Shown here one piece after another: positions 1 through 9,150 of a DNA stretch of 64,000 bases. The translations under genes were made by a program, and so were the position numbers. How positions within the stretch are numbered: the stretch's first letter is position 1; every line of letters starts with the position of its first letter. The DNA is from Planctomycetota bacterium (GTDB lineage Bacteria; Planctomycetota; SZUA-567; H5-PLA8). The notes beneath the pieces are model-generated. The model worked only from the letters and a program-made list of their open reading frames with translations, made no database searches and was not told the origin of the DNA. The DNA is taken from assembly GCA_027493525.1 (NCBI GenBank), contig JAOSKN010000001.1, forward strand, positions 1,240,001 through 1,304,000. The letters run 5' to 3'.

Positions 1-695
1 GGCGCTTTCGACAGGCGCGGCACGGCCAGGATCGGAGTCGAAGGGACCACCGCGCCGGCATGGGCGTTCCGCGAGAGGCGCAGCGCGTCGTCGATGCCGG
101 TGGGCGTCTCGAGCGCCGTAAGTTCGTCGAAGCTCGCCGCGCCCGGCGCGCCGCCGAGGTAGAGCCCGTCGAAGGCCTCCGCGCCGCCTGCCGCATCCAC
201 CGGCGCGTCGCCGGGCCGGCCGTCGAGATAGAGCGCGGGCTCGCCCTTGTTCCATGAAAGGATCACATGCCGCCAGCCGTCGCGTTGCCGGGACTTGGGA
301 TCCTTTTCGGCGGAGTCGGGCGGGATCCAGTCGTAGACCGGCTTGCGCACGGCGCGGCTTCCGACGCGGAAGCGCAGCCAGCCCGGATCGGCCTCGCGCT
401 CGAGCGCGAACCCGCCCGCGCCCAGGATCACGCCGGGCTCGCCCTTGTCCTCGTCGACGCGGAGCATGAAGTGCAGGCTCCCGCTCTCGCGCGCGCAGGC
501 GGCGGGCAGGTCCAGCGCCCGCTGCGCGGGGCCGCTCACGCGCAGCCCGCCGCCGCGGAAGCCCCGCGCGATCCACTCCCCGGCGGAAGCCTGCGCCTCC
601 AGCCCGCCTTCGCGCGGCGCTTCGCCGGCGACGGCCGCCAGGCTCAGCGCCGCCACGACAGCCAGCATCACGGACACGATCCCGAACGGCGACAT
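1..695 (-). CDS. LamG-domain secreted protein (3' end beyond window)
   Basis: Partial gene of 231 codons; its C-terminus lies beyond base 1. The ATG at 695 is preceded by GGGGGAG five bases upstream. The first 24 residues (MSPFGIVSVMLAVVAALSLA...) form a signal peptide. The rest reads as a concanavalin/LamG sandwich: HFMLRVDEDKG near residue 75, then WRHVILSWNKGEPALYLDG and GLYLGGAPG, the usual order for this fold. Such domains in related bacteria bind or display on glycans or proteins; the ligand cannot be told. It lies 39 bases downstream of the LacI gene on the same strand, so co-transcription is likely. Fold good, function unknown. Confidence 0.75.
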   Translation of the reverse strand, partial: MSPFGIVSVMLAVVAALSLAAVAGEAPREGGLEAQASAGEWIARGFRGGGLRVSGPAQRALDLPAACARESGSLHFMLRVDEDKGEPGVILGAGGFALEREADPGWLRFRVGSRAVRKPVYDWIPPDSAEKDPKSRQRDGWRHVILSWNKGEPALYLDGRPGDAPVDAAGGAEAFDGLYLGGAPGAASFDELTALETPTGIDDALRLSRNAHAGAVVPSTPILAVPRLSKA

Positions 696-734
696 GCGTG
701 CTCCCCCTTGGCTTGAGGTTCCTCGCGGCCGCGC

Positions 735-1817
735 TCATGTCTTCCGCGGCGCGCAAGTCGATTCGCGTACGAGCAGCTCCGGCGTCAGCAGCGTCTCCCC
801 CACCCGCTCGATGCGCCGCTCGATCAGCGCGTTCAGCAGGTCCATCGCGCTCCGGAGCATGGACGCCACCGGATAACGAACGGTGGTCAGGCCAGGCCCG
901 GCCCAGCCGCGCGGCTCCGGGTTGTCGTCGAAGCCCGTAAGCGAAAGATCCTCGGGTACGCGCAGGCCGGCCTGCGCCAGCTCCACCGCCACGTCGAAGG
1001 CGTACACGTCGCCCGGACAGACGAGCGCGGTCAGCGCGCCCGCGCGCGCCGCCTTGGCCGCCTCCGCCGCGAACGCGCGAGTCACCTCGCCGTGCGTCTC
1101 GGGCGAAACCGGCCAGCGGCGCTTAAAACCTTCCGGCTCATGCAGCCCCAGATCGGCGCGCGCCCGGTCGAAGGCCTCCTCGCGCAGATCGAGCTGCCAA
1201 TTCTGCGTGCCGCCATGCGCGCGGAAATACCCGACGCGGCGATGCCCCAATTCCGCGAGATGATGCACGATCCGCCGGATCGCGCCGCGCTCATCGAGGT
1301 TCACCGTCGGGATGGGCCGCAGCGGGTCGAATTGCGAGTTGTAGAGCACCACCGGGAGATCGGCCTGCAACCCGAACGCGACCTCCAGGTCCAGCACCTG
1401 CCCCAACACCCCGTCCGCATTCAGGTCGCCCACCGGCAGGCAGAGCGGGCCGTCGCGGTCGCGGTCGTACAGATGCACCGCGACGACCTCGCGCCGTTCG
1501 GCGGCCTGCTGAATGGCGAGGGCCAGCGGCTGCATCAGTGTCCAGCTCTTATGCGCGCCGCGCAGGAAGACGTCCTTGGCGATCACGAACGCGATCACCC
1601 CAGTCCGCGCGCGGGAACCCGCCCCGCGGCCCGTGCCTCTGCGCAGGCTGCGCGCGACCGGATCGGGCGTGTAACCCAGCTCGCGCACGGCCTGCTGGAC
1701 GCGCTCGCGAACCGCTTCCGAAGGAACCGCGCTCGCGTTCAGCACCAGGCTGACCGTCGAGCGGCTGACACCGGCTCGTTGGGCTACATCGAGGATACCC
1801 GGTTTGCGCTTGCGCAT
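735..1817 (-). CDS. LacI-family transcriptional regulator
   Basis: About 360 residues, the usual LacI length. The N-terminus has the LacI helix-turn-helix, ILDVAQRAGVSRSTVSLVLN, followed by the hinge helix region (VARSLRR). The remainder is a periplasmic-binding-protein-like sensor domain with typical pieces such as DGVLGQ, LAELGHRRVGYF and LTGFDDNPEPRGWAGPGLTTVRYP. It should be a cytoplasmic sugar-responsive regulator; the effector is unknown. A GTG at 1829 is an alternative start; neither start has a clear Shine-Dalgarno, and the ATG was chosen because the HTH then begins at the usual distance. It sits between a beta-propeller gene and a LamG gene, all on the minus strand. Its AT-rich upstream region contains symmetric elements and may be autoregulated. 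Confidence 0.9.
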   Translation of the reverse strand: MRKRKPGILDVAQRAGVSRSTVSLVLNASAVPSEAVRERVQQAVRELGYTPDPVARSLRRGTGRGAGSRARTGVIAFVIAKDVFLRGAHKSWTLMQPLALAIQQAAERREVVAVHLYDRDRDGPLCLPVGDLNADGVLGQVLDLEVAFGLQADLPVVLYNSQFDPLRPIPTVNLDERGAIRRIVHHLAELGHRRVGYFRAHGGTQNWQLDLREEAFDRARADLGLHEPEGFKRRWPVSPETHGEVTRAFAAEAAKAARAGALTALVCPGDVYAFDVAVELAQAGLRVPEDLSLTGFDDNPEPRGWAGPGLTTVRYPVASMLRSAMDLLNALIERRIERVGETLLTPELLVRESTCAPRKT

Positions 1818-1831
1818 TGAATGATCCACTG

Positions 1832-1928
1832 GAACGATCTAAAGATATACACCGAGACCGCTCGGAAGTCACACGAATTTATAATTCCTCTATATAGATG
1901 AAGTTATGTACTTGCTTTAGATCCGTTC
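1832..1928 (-). promoter_or_regulatory. AT-rich upstream region of the LacI gene with a long split inverted repeat
   Basis: GAACGATCTAAAG at 1832-1844 is matched in inverse by CTTTAGATCCGTTC at 1915-1928, with a one-base indel. Between them lie TCTATATAGA (1889-1898, perfect palindrome) and CCGAG-ACCG-CTCGG (1852-1865). The segment is far more AT-rich than its surroundings and lies directly upstream of the regulator gene. Two separated half-palindromes flanking a promoter would suit a looping tetrameric LacI protein, but this is inference. Confidence 0.4.
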
Positions 1929-1966
1929 TAAAAGCGAACCTTGGTAGGCAAGCCGAGCGCTCAGGT

Positions 1967-4915
1967 TCAGCGCTCACCCCACGCGGAAAGGCTTCCATCT
2001 TCCAGCGCGATGTAGACACGGCCATCGGCCAGCGCCAGTCCGTCGAAGACCGGCACGGCGGGCAGGGCCGCCTCGGCCAGCAGGTTGCCGTCGTTGAGGT
2101 CCACGATCCAGACGCGGCCGCCGTTTTCGCCGGGCATGGCGCCCGCGATCACGGCGCGCGCGCCGCTCAGCGCGACCGCGTTAAGCGTGACGCCCGCGGG
2201 GAGCTTGGCCGTCCAGAGCGGCGGAGGCGGCGGCGCGGGCTTGCCGTCGGCGCCGGGCGGGAGGGGCTCCTTCAAGACCGGCAGGGCCGCGCACTGCGAG
2301 CCGACCTGCACCTCCAGGTCCTCCCGCCACGCGCGGAGCGCCTTCTTCTCGAGCCGGAACTTCCACGCGGTGAGGTAAGCGTCGAGCATCGGATCGCGGT
2401 ACGTCGGCCGGCCCTTGGTCTCGAGCGTCTCAAGGGCTCCGGTTTTCGGGTCGAGCTTCAGGTCGTTCCAGCACAGGGCCTCGCCTTCCACTCGCAGCAG
2501 GTCGTTGCGCCGCTGGGCGCCGGGTCCGACGTGCCCGCTCCAGAGCGTCTTGCCGGTGGCCGGTTCAAGCGCCAGCAGGGCGACGCCGCCGTCGCACTCG
2601 GAGCCGCGGCCGGCGTTGGCGTAGAGCACTCCGCCGTGGACCAGCACGGTTCCGACCGCCGGCCAACTCGACTCGACAAGCCCGTGAGCGACGACGCGGC
2701 GTTCGAGCGGCGCGACGCGGGTGCGCCAGGCCAGCGCGCCGTCCTTGGCGCGGAGCGCATAGAGCCAGCCGTCATGGCAGCCCACGAAGCAGTAGCCGGC
2801 GTGCAGGGTCGGCGGCGAGTCGATCCGCGCGCCTAGCTGCGCGCGCCAAGCGAGCTTCCCGGTGGCGGCATCGCAGGCGAGCACTTCGCCCCGATCGCCG
2901 CAGGCGGCGACGGCGAGCCCGGCGCCGGCGACCGGCGCGGTGAGGGGCGCCGCGAGCCGCGCCTTCCAGGCCAGCGCGAGCGCGCCCGCCGGTTCCCGCG
3001 CCAGCGGGGTTCGCCAGAGCGCGTCCAGCTTCGCGGGCGCGGGGGCCTGAACGACGCCGCTGCGCGCGGCGTTGCCCCGGTACATCGGCCACCCGGGTTC
3101 CTGGGCAGGCGCTTCGACCTGGCCGAAGGCCGGGCCGGTCTCGAGCGGGCGGGGCGCGGCGAATTCCTTCCCGGTCAGCTCGGCGCCGTTGGGCCCGAAG
3201 GCGAGGAAGCCCAGTATCTGCCCCGGCGCGCACATGCAGTTATTCTGCGCCGTGTAGAACATCCCGTTTGCGGGAACCATGCCTTCCATGCACGCGCCGC
3301 GGGCCGCGCGGAAGGCGACCGTCTCGGACTTCTTCGGCGCTTCGCCGGGCGGCGCGAAGACCTGGTAAGTGCAGCCGCGGCTTTGCGTGACGATGTTCCC
3401 GACGAGGATCGATGGCGTGCAGCCCTGCGCGGGCAGCCAGGTCGGCATGGGGCCCTTCGACGCGCCGGTCAGGGGGTCGCGCCGCTGATTGCGGTGCCAG
3501 AGCAGCCCGTCCACGAGCGGCGTCCAGACCCAGGGCGTCTCCTGCGTCTTGGGATTGGGCTTGGGTTCCTGCTTGTCCTCCCAGAGCGGCTTGCCGTCGG
3601 CCTCGCCCAGCACGGCCAGCGACCCGGACTTCCGCTTGGTCAGCACCACGAACCCCGGGCCGGCCACGCTGAGCTGCAAATCGGGATCGGAGCCCAGTTC
3701 GGTATGCGGCAGGCGCCAGCGCTCCTTGCCGCTGGCGAGGTCCAGGGCGATGACTTCGTTGGCGGTCGGCGGGTTGCCGGTCTGCGCAAGCAGGTAGACG
3801 GTCTCGCCGGCGGCCAGCATGAGGTGCGCGGCGACGGGGACGGACCAGCGCGCCTCGCCGGTCCGGGCGTCGAAGGCCTGCACCGCGCCCGTCTCGGTCT
3901 TGTTGACCCAGGTCGCCCAGAGGCTGCCCTTCACCAACGGCGACTTGGAGACGTCGCGCCCTTCCCAGCACGCGGCGACGAGCACGTCCTTGAGCAACAG
4001 CAGCCGGTTGGCGGGGTACTTCGTCGGAAATACTTTCTCGACGCGCCCGCTTTCGGCGTCCACGGCGAGCACCTCATTCTTCCGCGCGGCGTAGACGCGC
4101 GCGGGGTCGGAGGCCAGCGGGCCGGCGTTGAGCCAGAAGAGCGCCGCGCCGTCGTCGCTCGTCTCGCAGTTGAGCTTCCAGAGCGGCAGGCCGTTGAAGG
4201 CGTTGCGCGCGACGAGGTAGTGGTCCTTCGCGCCCTTCGATTCGAGGTTCTCAATCTCCGTCGCGCTCAGCGCGAAGCAGCGCCCGCGCGAGATCACCCA
4301 GCCGCGCACCGAGGCCCAGCGGTTGAGGTTCTTCGGGAGCCCGTCGATCCAGCGCAGGCCCAGCGGAAACGAGACCAGCTTGTCGTTCGAGACCATGTTG
4401 CCGTCGGGGCCGTGGTGAACGTGCGTCCAGTCGTCCATCGCCTCGGGGCGGGGCTTCCGCCGGACGCTCCACGCCCCGCCCTGGCGCACGCAGAGCGCGC
4501 CTTCCGGCGCGACGACGCGCAGGAGTTCCGTCTCCGGCACGCCGAGCGCGGCGGGAGCTTCGATCACGAGCAGGTCCACGAGGTCGTTGACGTAGGGCAG
4601 CGCCTTGAGTTCGATCCGTTCGGCAAGCACGCGGCCGGCCAGCCCCTTCGCGTCGGCGGCTACGCGCGTCCGCGCCAGCGCGGCCTCGTCGAGCGCCAGC
4701 CCGTGGACCAGCATTTCACTTTGCGCGGCCAGTTCGGCCGGCAGCCCCGCGGCCCCCTCGCGCCCGCAATCGAGGACCACGCAGAGCCCCGTCTTGCGCC
4801 CGTAGGCCTGGAGGATCTCCCGCGCGTTGGCCTCGGCCTCGCCGCCGCGTACCGACTCGGACCACGCCAGGCTCAGCAGCAACACGCCGCAAATCGCCAG
4901 CTTGGAAACGCTCAT
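1967..4915 (-). CDS. PQQ-type beta-propeller protein with N-terminal methyltransferase-like domain, secreted
   Basis: 982 residues from the ATG at 4915, which has GGGGAG four bases upstream; an upstream in-frame start at 4954 lacks one. The protein opens with a signal peptide (MSVSKLAICGVLLLSLAW). Residues about 28-170 resemble a degenerate class I SAM-methyltransferase fold (GLCVVLDCG; LLRVVAPEGALCV). From about residue 180 on it is an eight-bladed-type PQQ/BamB-like propeller, with repeats such as VLACDAATGKLAWRAQL and LYALRAKDGALAWRTR. No CxxCH heme motif is present, so it is not a quinohaemoprotein of the known type. This fusion is common in Planctomycetes-like genomes; the function is unknown. 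It is divergent from a second propeller gene starting at 5146. Confidence 0.8.
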   Translation of the reverse strand: MSVSKLAICGVLLLSLAWSESVRGGEAEANAREILQAYGRKTGLCVVLDCGREGAAGLPAELAAQSEMLVHGLALDEAALARTRVAADAKGLAGRVLAERIELKALPYVNDLVDLLVIEAPAALGVPETELLRVVAPEGALCVRQGGAWSVRRKPRPEAMDDWTHVHHGPDGNMVSNDKLVSFPLGLRWIDGLPKNLNRWASVRGWVISRGRCFALSATEIENLESKGAKDHYLVARNAFNGLPLWKLNCETSDDGAALFWLNAGPLASDPARVYAARKNEVLAVDAESGRVEKVFPTKYPANRLLLLKDVLVAACWEGRDVSKSPLVKGSLWATWVNKTETGAVQAFDARTGEARWSVPVAAHLMLAAGETVYLLAQTGNPPTANEVIALDLASGKERWRLPHTELGSDPDLQLSVAGPGFVVLTKRKSGSLAVLGEADGKPLWEDKQEPKPNPKTQETPWVWTPLVDGLLWHRNQRRDPLTGASKGPMPTWLPAQGCTPSILVGNIVTQSRGCTYQVFAPPGEAPKKSETVAFRAARGACMEGMVPANGMFYTAQNNCMCAPGQILGFLAFGPNGAELTGKEFAAPRPLETGPAFGQVEAPAQEPGWPMYRGNAARSGVVQAPAPAKLDALWRTPLAREPAGALALAWKARLAAPLTAPVAGAGLAVAACGDRGEVLACDAATGKLAWRAQLGARIDSPPTLHAGYCFVGCHDGWLYALRAKDGALAWRTRVAPLERRVVAHGLVESSWPAVGTVLVHGGVLYANAGRGSECDGGVALLALEPATGKTLWSGHVGPGAQRRNDLLRVEGEALCWNDLKLDPKTGALETLETKGRPTYRDPMLDAYLTAWKFRLEKKALRAWREDLEVQVGSQCAALPVLKEPLPPGADGKPAPPPPPLWTAKLPAGVTLNAVALSGARAVIAGAMPGENGGRVWIVDLNDGNLLAEAALPAVPVFDGLALADGRVYIALEDGSLSAWGER

Positions 4916-5071
4916 GATTCTCCCCTGTGGCATCCGGGATCGCGCGTACGGCAAGCTCGTACTCCTTATACACCCCTGTGCGGACGACGCCCGCTTCTCT
5001 CCCCGTCGAACTTCGATTTAGACCAAGCCATACCTAACCAGGTAATTCGACGCGATAGAGATAATTCCAGG

Positions 5072-5119
5072 CCTGCGCAGGTCTGCCGGTTGCGAACCGG
5101 TGTACGATTGATATGTACA
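5072..5119. promoter_or_regulatory. Divergent promoter region with palindromes, including CCGGTTGCGAACCGG
   Basis: Between the divergent propeller genes are three symmetric elements: CCTGCGCAGG (5072-5081), CCGGTTGCGAACCGG (5086-5100, perfect 15-mer) and TGTAC-N9-GTACA (5101-5119). The 15-mer resembles CTGGTTTCAAACCGG at 9099-9113 in 12 of 15 positions. Candidate operators; the binding protein is unknown, though the nearby LacI regulator is an obvious candidate. Confidence 0.45.
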
Positions 5120-5145
5120 CGGTCTAATTGAAAGCGGCCCCTCCC

Positions 5146-7137
5146 ATGCGAACCTCGATAGTCTTCTGCCTCCTCCTATCCTCCGGCCTGCTCGCCAGAG
5201 CCGGCGAGAGCGTGGGCTGGCGGGGCGACGGCAGCGGGCGTTTCCCCGACGCACAGCCGCCGGTCGAGTTCGGTTACGTCAGCAAGACGCTCGCGGCACT
5301 TCGTGTCCGTGCGGAGAAGCCGGTCGACGCGGCGCCTGCCGGCGAGTCGCTGGCCGGCGGCACGATCCACGAATGGCTCGTCCTCGGCCCGCTCGAGGCC
5401 GGCCGCGACGACAAGAAGGAAGAAACCTTGCCCGGCGAAGCCCGCTTCGAAGCGGCAGAAGGCGCGAAGGTCGGCGAACTGGCCTGGAAGAAGATCGCGG
5501 CGCCGGCTGGCGTGCTCGACCTGAGCGAAGCCTTTCCGGAGGCGAAGAAGTCCCTCGCCTTCGCGCAGACCTGCGTTCATGCGCCTCAGGCCTGCGAAGC
5601 GGTCCTGGCCCTCACCACCAACAACGCTTTCGCGATCCTTTGGCTCAACGGCGAAGAAGTCTATCGGAAGGACTATCACGCCGCGCGCATCGTCCTGAAG
5701 CTGAAGGCGGGCTGGAACCGGCTGCAGTTCAAGGTCTTTCCCGGCAACAAGCATTGGTTTCTGATGCCCGTCTTCTCGGGCATGCCCGCGGATCCCCACG
5801 AGCCGCGCCATCTGGCCTGGATGACGACCCTCCCCGCGCGTGGCTGGGGCGGCGCCACGATCGTGAAGGACCGCATCTTCGTCCAATGCGAACCCGACCT
5901 GCTCGTCTGCCTCGACAAGGCCAGCGGCAAGGCGCGCTGGATCCGGGCCAGCGGCTGCTACGAAGCGGCCTCCGACGAAGAGCGCGCGGCGAACCCGGCC
6001 TTCGCGGCCATCACCGAACAGGTCCGGCAGCGCGAGGCGCTGGACGCGCAGTACCTCGCCGGCGAGGACCCCGCCAAGACCCGCGAGGCGCGCCATAAGC
6101 TGCAAAGCGAGATCCAGAAGGCCCTCGAAGCCATCGACAAGGAGAAGTACGGGCTCACGCAGGGCCAGGACGAACTGGGTCATGCCGGCTTCAACCCCGT
6201 CAGCGACGGCGAGCGTGTCTACGCGTTCTTCGCACACGGCATCAGCGTCTGCTACGACCTCGACGGAAAGCGCCTCTGGCAGCGCCGGGATCCGCATCCT
6301 CCGATCGAACACGGTTTCGCGTCCTCGCCGGCCCTCGCCGACGGCAACTTGATCGTCTACATGCGCGAGCTGATGGCCTTCGACAAGCTCACCGGAAAAG
6401 AAGCCTGGCGGATCAGTTGCAGCAAGCGCCCCGACGTGTACGACCCGGGGCGCTTTCACTCCTCGTTCGCCGTGGCGCGCGCGGGCTCGGTCGAGGTGAT
6501 TTTGCTCGGCAACGGCTCGGTGGTGCGCGCCTCCGACGGGCACGTGTTGTTCAGCCACGCGGAAATGGGAACGCAGCAGCAGATCCCGACGCCGGTGGTC
6601 GAGAAGGGCCGGGTCTTCAAGCTCAACACCAGCGGCCGGCTCTTCTTCTACGACTTGGCCGAACCGCAAACCGACGCGTTCGCGCCCAAGGTGAGCAGCG
6701 CCGTCGTCAAGGTGGACCGCTTCCCCACTTACTATCTGGACTGGTTCATGGCCTCACCCCTGATTCACGACGGGCTCGTCTACCTCGTGAACAACTTCGG
6801 CGTGCTCTGCGTGCTGGAGGCCGAGACGGGGGCGCCGGTCTACAGCCGCCTGCTCGACCTCGGGCAGCACCAGACGCATAACGAACTGGCCGCGCGCGGG
6901 GTGGGCGCCAGCCCCGTGCTGGGCGGCGACCGGATCTACCTCACCGGCAACCACGGCGTGGTCCTGGTGATCCAACCCGGCCGCGAATACAAGGAACTGG
7001 CCCGCAATCGCATCGACAACTGTTACCAGGGTCCGTACTGGCTGATCGGCGAACGCTGTTGCGCATGTCCCGTCTGCGACGGCAAACGGTTCTATTACCG
7101 CGGGGAGAACACCCTGTACGCCTTCGAGGCGAAGTAG
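5146..7137 (+). CDS. PQQ-type beta-propeller protein, secreted
   Basis: 663 residues from the ATG at 5146; a TTG at 5128 is an alternative start and neither has a good Shine-Dalgarno. A signal peptide (MRTSIVFCLLLSSGLLARAG) is followed by a jelly-roll-like region around residues 75-215 (FAILWLNGEEVYRKDYHAARIV), typical of carbohydrate-binding insertions. The rest is a PQQ-like propeller with motifs such as LLVCLDKASGKARWIRASG, MAFDKLTGKEAWRIS and GVLCVLEAETGAPVYSR. The product should be periplasmic or on the cell surface. It is divergent from the larger propeller gene, and the two probably share control. No catalytic residues can be assigned. Confidence 0.8.
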   Translation: MRTSIVFCLLLSSGLLARAGESVGWRGDGSGRFPDAQPPVEFGYVSKTLAALRVRAEKPVDAAPAGESLAGGTIHEWLVLGPLEAGRDDKKEETLPGEARFEAAEGAKVGELAWKKIAAPAGVLDLSEAFPEAKKSLAFAQTCVHAPQACEAVLALTTNNAFAILWLNGEEVYRKDYHAARIVLKLKAGWNRLQFKVFPGNKHWFLMPVFSGMPADPHEPRHLAWMTTLPARGWGGATIVKDRIFVQCEPDLLVCLDKASGKARWIRASGCYEAASDEERAANPAFAAITEQVRQREALDAQYLAGEDPAKTREARHKLQSEIQKALEAIDKEKYGLTQGQDELGHAGFNPVSDGERVYAFFAHGISVCYDLDGKRLWQRRDPHPPIEHGFASSPALADGNLIVYMRELMAFDKLTGKEAWRISCSKRPDVYDPGRFHSSFAVARAGSVEVILLGNGSVVRASDGHVLFSHAEMGTQQQIPTPVVEKGRVFKLNTSGRLFFYDLAEPQTDAFAPKVSSAVVKVDRFPTYYLDWFMASPLIHDGLVYLVNNFGVLCVLEAETGAPVYSRLLDLGQHQTHNELAARGVGASPVLGGDRIYLTGNHGVVLVIQPGREYKELARNRIDNCYQGPYWLIGERCCACPVCDGKRFYYRGENTLYAFEAK

Positions 7138-7182
7138 GCGCCACGACTGGCGGAATCCCGCGCGGCGAGCATAATCCCGGCC

Positions 7183-7794
7183 ATGCCCGACCCCGCGCTC
7201 CGCCACCTCGCCAAGTCCGATCCCGTGATGCGCCGGCTGATCCGTCTGCACCGGCCGTACGTCTTCGAACCCGACGCCCGCGTCTCGCCGTTCCAGTCCC
7301 TCGTCCGCGCCGTCGCGCACCAGCAGTTGAACGGCACCGCGGCGAACACGATCCTGAAACGCTTCGTCGCGCTTTTTCCGGGCCGGCGCTTCCCGCGTCC
7401 CGAGGACCTCGACGCGGTCGACGACGCGCGGATCCGGGCGGCCGGGTTCTCGCGCGCCAAGGTCGCCTCGCTCCGCGATCTGGCCGCCAAGACGCGAGAG
7501 GGCATCGTGCCGACGCCGAAGAAGATCGCGAAGCTGAGCGACGAGGAGATCGTCGAGCGCCTGACCGAGGTGCGCGGCGTCGGGCGCTGGACGGTGGAGA
7601 TGCTGCTGATCTTCAAGCTGGGACGGCCGGACGTGCTCCCCGCCGACGACTTCGGTGTCCGCAGCGGGTTCCGCAACGCCTACAAGCTGAAGGACCTGCC
7701 GGCGAAAAAGGCGCTGCTCGCGCACGGCGAGCGCTGGCGGCCTTACCGCACGGCGGCTTCCTGGTATCTCTGGCGCGCCGCCGATAAGGAGTAA
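7183..7794 (+). CDS. DNA-3-methyladenine glycosylase II-like (AlkA-type HhH-GPD)
   Basis: 203 residues, matching the short AlkA forms that lack the N-terminal domain of the E. coli enzyme. The helix-hairpin-helix LTEVRGVGRWTVEMLLIF lies near residues 127-144 and is followed by DVLPADDFGVRSG. The second Asp (D156) matches the catalytic Asp of AlkA. PFQSLVRAVAHQQLNGTAAN is the typical N-terminal helix of the HhH-GPD fold. It excises alkylated purines from DNA in base-excision repair. It starts 45 bases after the propeller gene on the same strand; the neighbours give no functional link. Confidence 0.92.
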   Translation: MPDPALRHLAKSDPVMRRLIRLHRPYVFEPDARVSPFQSLVRAVAHQQLNGTAANTILKRFVALFPGRRFPRPEDLDAVDDARIRAAGFSRAKVASLRDLAAKTREGIVPTPKKIAKLSDEEIVERLTEVRGVGRWTVEMLLIFKLGRPDVLPADDFGVRSGFRNAYKLKDLPAKKALLAHGERWRPYRTAASWYLWRAADKE

Positions 7795-7799
7795 CCAAC

Positions 7800-9043
7800 C
7801 TACCGCGGGCCGCGGATCGGGAGCGGCTTGCGCGTGCGCCACTTGCCGCGCGTGAAGTCCGGGAACTTCACCGGCGCGCTGCCCTGCTTCACCGACTCGA
7901 TCGAGAGCGGCATGATCGAACTCCAGGTCGCCGCGTCGTAGACGTCGATCGGCACTTCGGTCTTATGGCGCACCGCGCGAATGAATTCGTACAGCGTGAT
8001 GTAATCGCCTCCGCCGTGCCCGCCGTTCTTCTGCGCTTCCTTTTGCAGTCCGGCCCAGAGCGGATGCGCGTACTTCTTCATGTACGGCGCGAAGGGCTCG
8101 TACTTGTGGTGCTCGGGCGAGATCCCGTCGAGGTAGATCCCGTCCACGGTGCCCATGTAAAGCCCCTTCACGCCCTGCGCGCGGAAGATCAGGTCGTAGG
8201 GGCGCGGCAGGTTCGTGTCGTGGTACAGGGTGACGGTGACGCCCTTCACGGACTTGATCAGCGAACAGTTGATGTCGCCGAGCGCGAACTTCTTCTTCGC
8301 CAGCGGGTGGCGCGGGCCCAGGAGCTGGCGCGCGAAATCGTTGATGCCCAGCGCCTTGGAACTCATGCTGGTCAGGTACGCGAAGCGGTCGCCGCGGTTG
8401 ATGTCCGCCCACTGCGCGATCGGGCCGATCTGGTGCGTCGGGTACAGATTACCGTCTTGGTGCACCGAATGCGCGCCGCGCCACTTGAGCTGGCGGCTTC
8501 GCCTGGAGATCTTGGTGAAGCGGACGTCGTGCTGGTAGCCGGCCTCGAAGTGGATCAGCTCGCCGAAACACTTCTCACGAACCATGCGCAGCACGGTCAT
8601 GACATTCTGGAAGTAGCAGACGTTCTCCAGCATCATGCAGGGCATGCCGGTCCGCTCGCTGGTCTTCACCAGGTCCCAGCATTCGTCCAGGCTGGTGGCC
8701 GCGGGGACCTCGGTGGCGCCGTACTTGCCGTGCTTCATCGCCGCGACCATGGTGGGGACGTGAATCTCCCACGGGCCGCCGCAGACCACCGCATCGAGGT
8801 CGTCGCGGGCGCAGAGCGTCTCGAAGGACGACCTCCCGCCGACGTGGAGCGCCGGTTCGGTCCCGCGCATTTCCTTCGCGATGCCCTGCGCGCGAAGCGC
8901 GTTCTCTTTCCTGGAGTCGGCCAGCGCGCGCACCTCCACGCCGGGGATGGTGAGCAGCGTCTTCATCAGGAAGGTCCCGCGCCCCCGACGCCTACGACGC
9001 CCACGCGCACGGGCTTGAGCACGGCACGACCGCGCTTCTTCAT
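7800..9043 (-). CDS. Gfo/Idh/MocA-fold protein, GH109-like (alpha-N-acetylgalactosaminidase type), frameshifted
   Basis: The ATG at 9043 has AAGGAG seven bases upstream and begins MKKRGRAVLKPVRVGVVGVGG. That frame then hits a stop. Adding one base at about 8981 joins it to RGTFLMKTLLTIPGVEVRAL and a 414-residue protein. The broken site is the NAD-binding GxGxxG itself. Downstream features match the GH109 branch: ATEVPAATSLDECWDLVKTS, MLENVCY, a YPTHQIGPIAQWADINRGD block and YLTSMSS. GH109 enzymes cleave alpha-GalNAc by an NAD-dependent redox mechanism; the substrate here is inferred. The gene follows the GntR-type regulator by 107 bases on the same strand, and a palindrome lies in the gap. 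The frameshift may be a sequencing error. Confidence 0.8.
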
Positions 9044-9098
9044 GCAAGAACTCCTTCAGCCTGGATGGAGGACCTGGGGGCAGGGCCGCTTCGAATGC

Positions 9099-9113
9099 CT
9101 GGTTTCAAACCGG
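9099..9113. promoter_or_regulatory. Palindrome CTGGTTTCAAACCGG upstream of the GH109-like gene
   Basis: GGTTT-C-AAACC is a perfect 11-base palindrome, about 55 bases before the GH109-like start. The surrounding 15 bases match the palindrome at 5086-5100 in 12 positions, sharing GGTT-N3-AACCGG. Candidate operator. Confidence 0.4.
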
Positions 9114-9150
9114 GGATTGTAGCCAGCATGCGGGCGCGTGCAGGGAAAAT

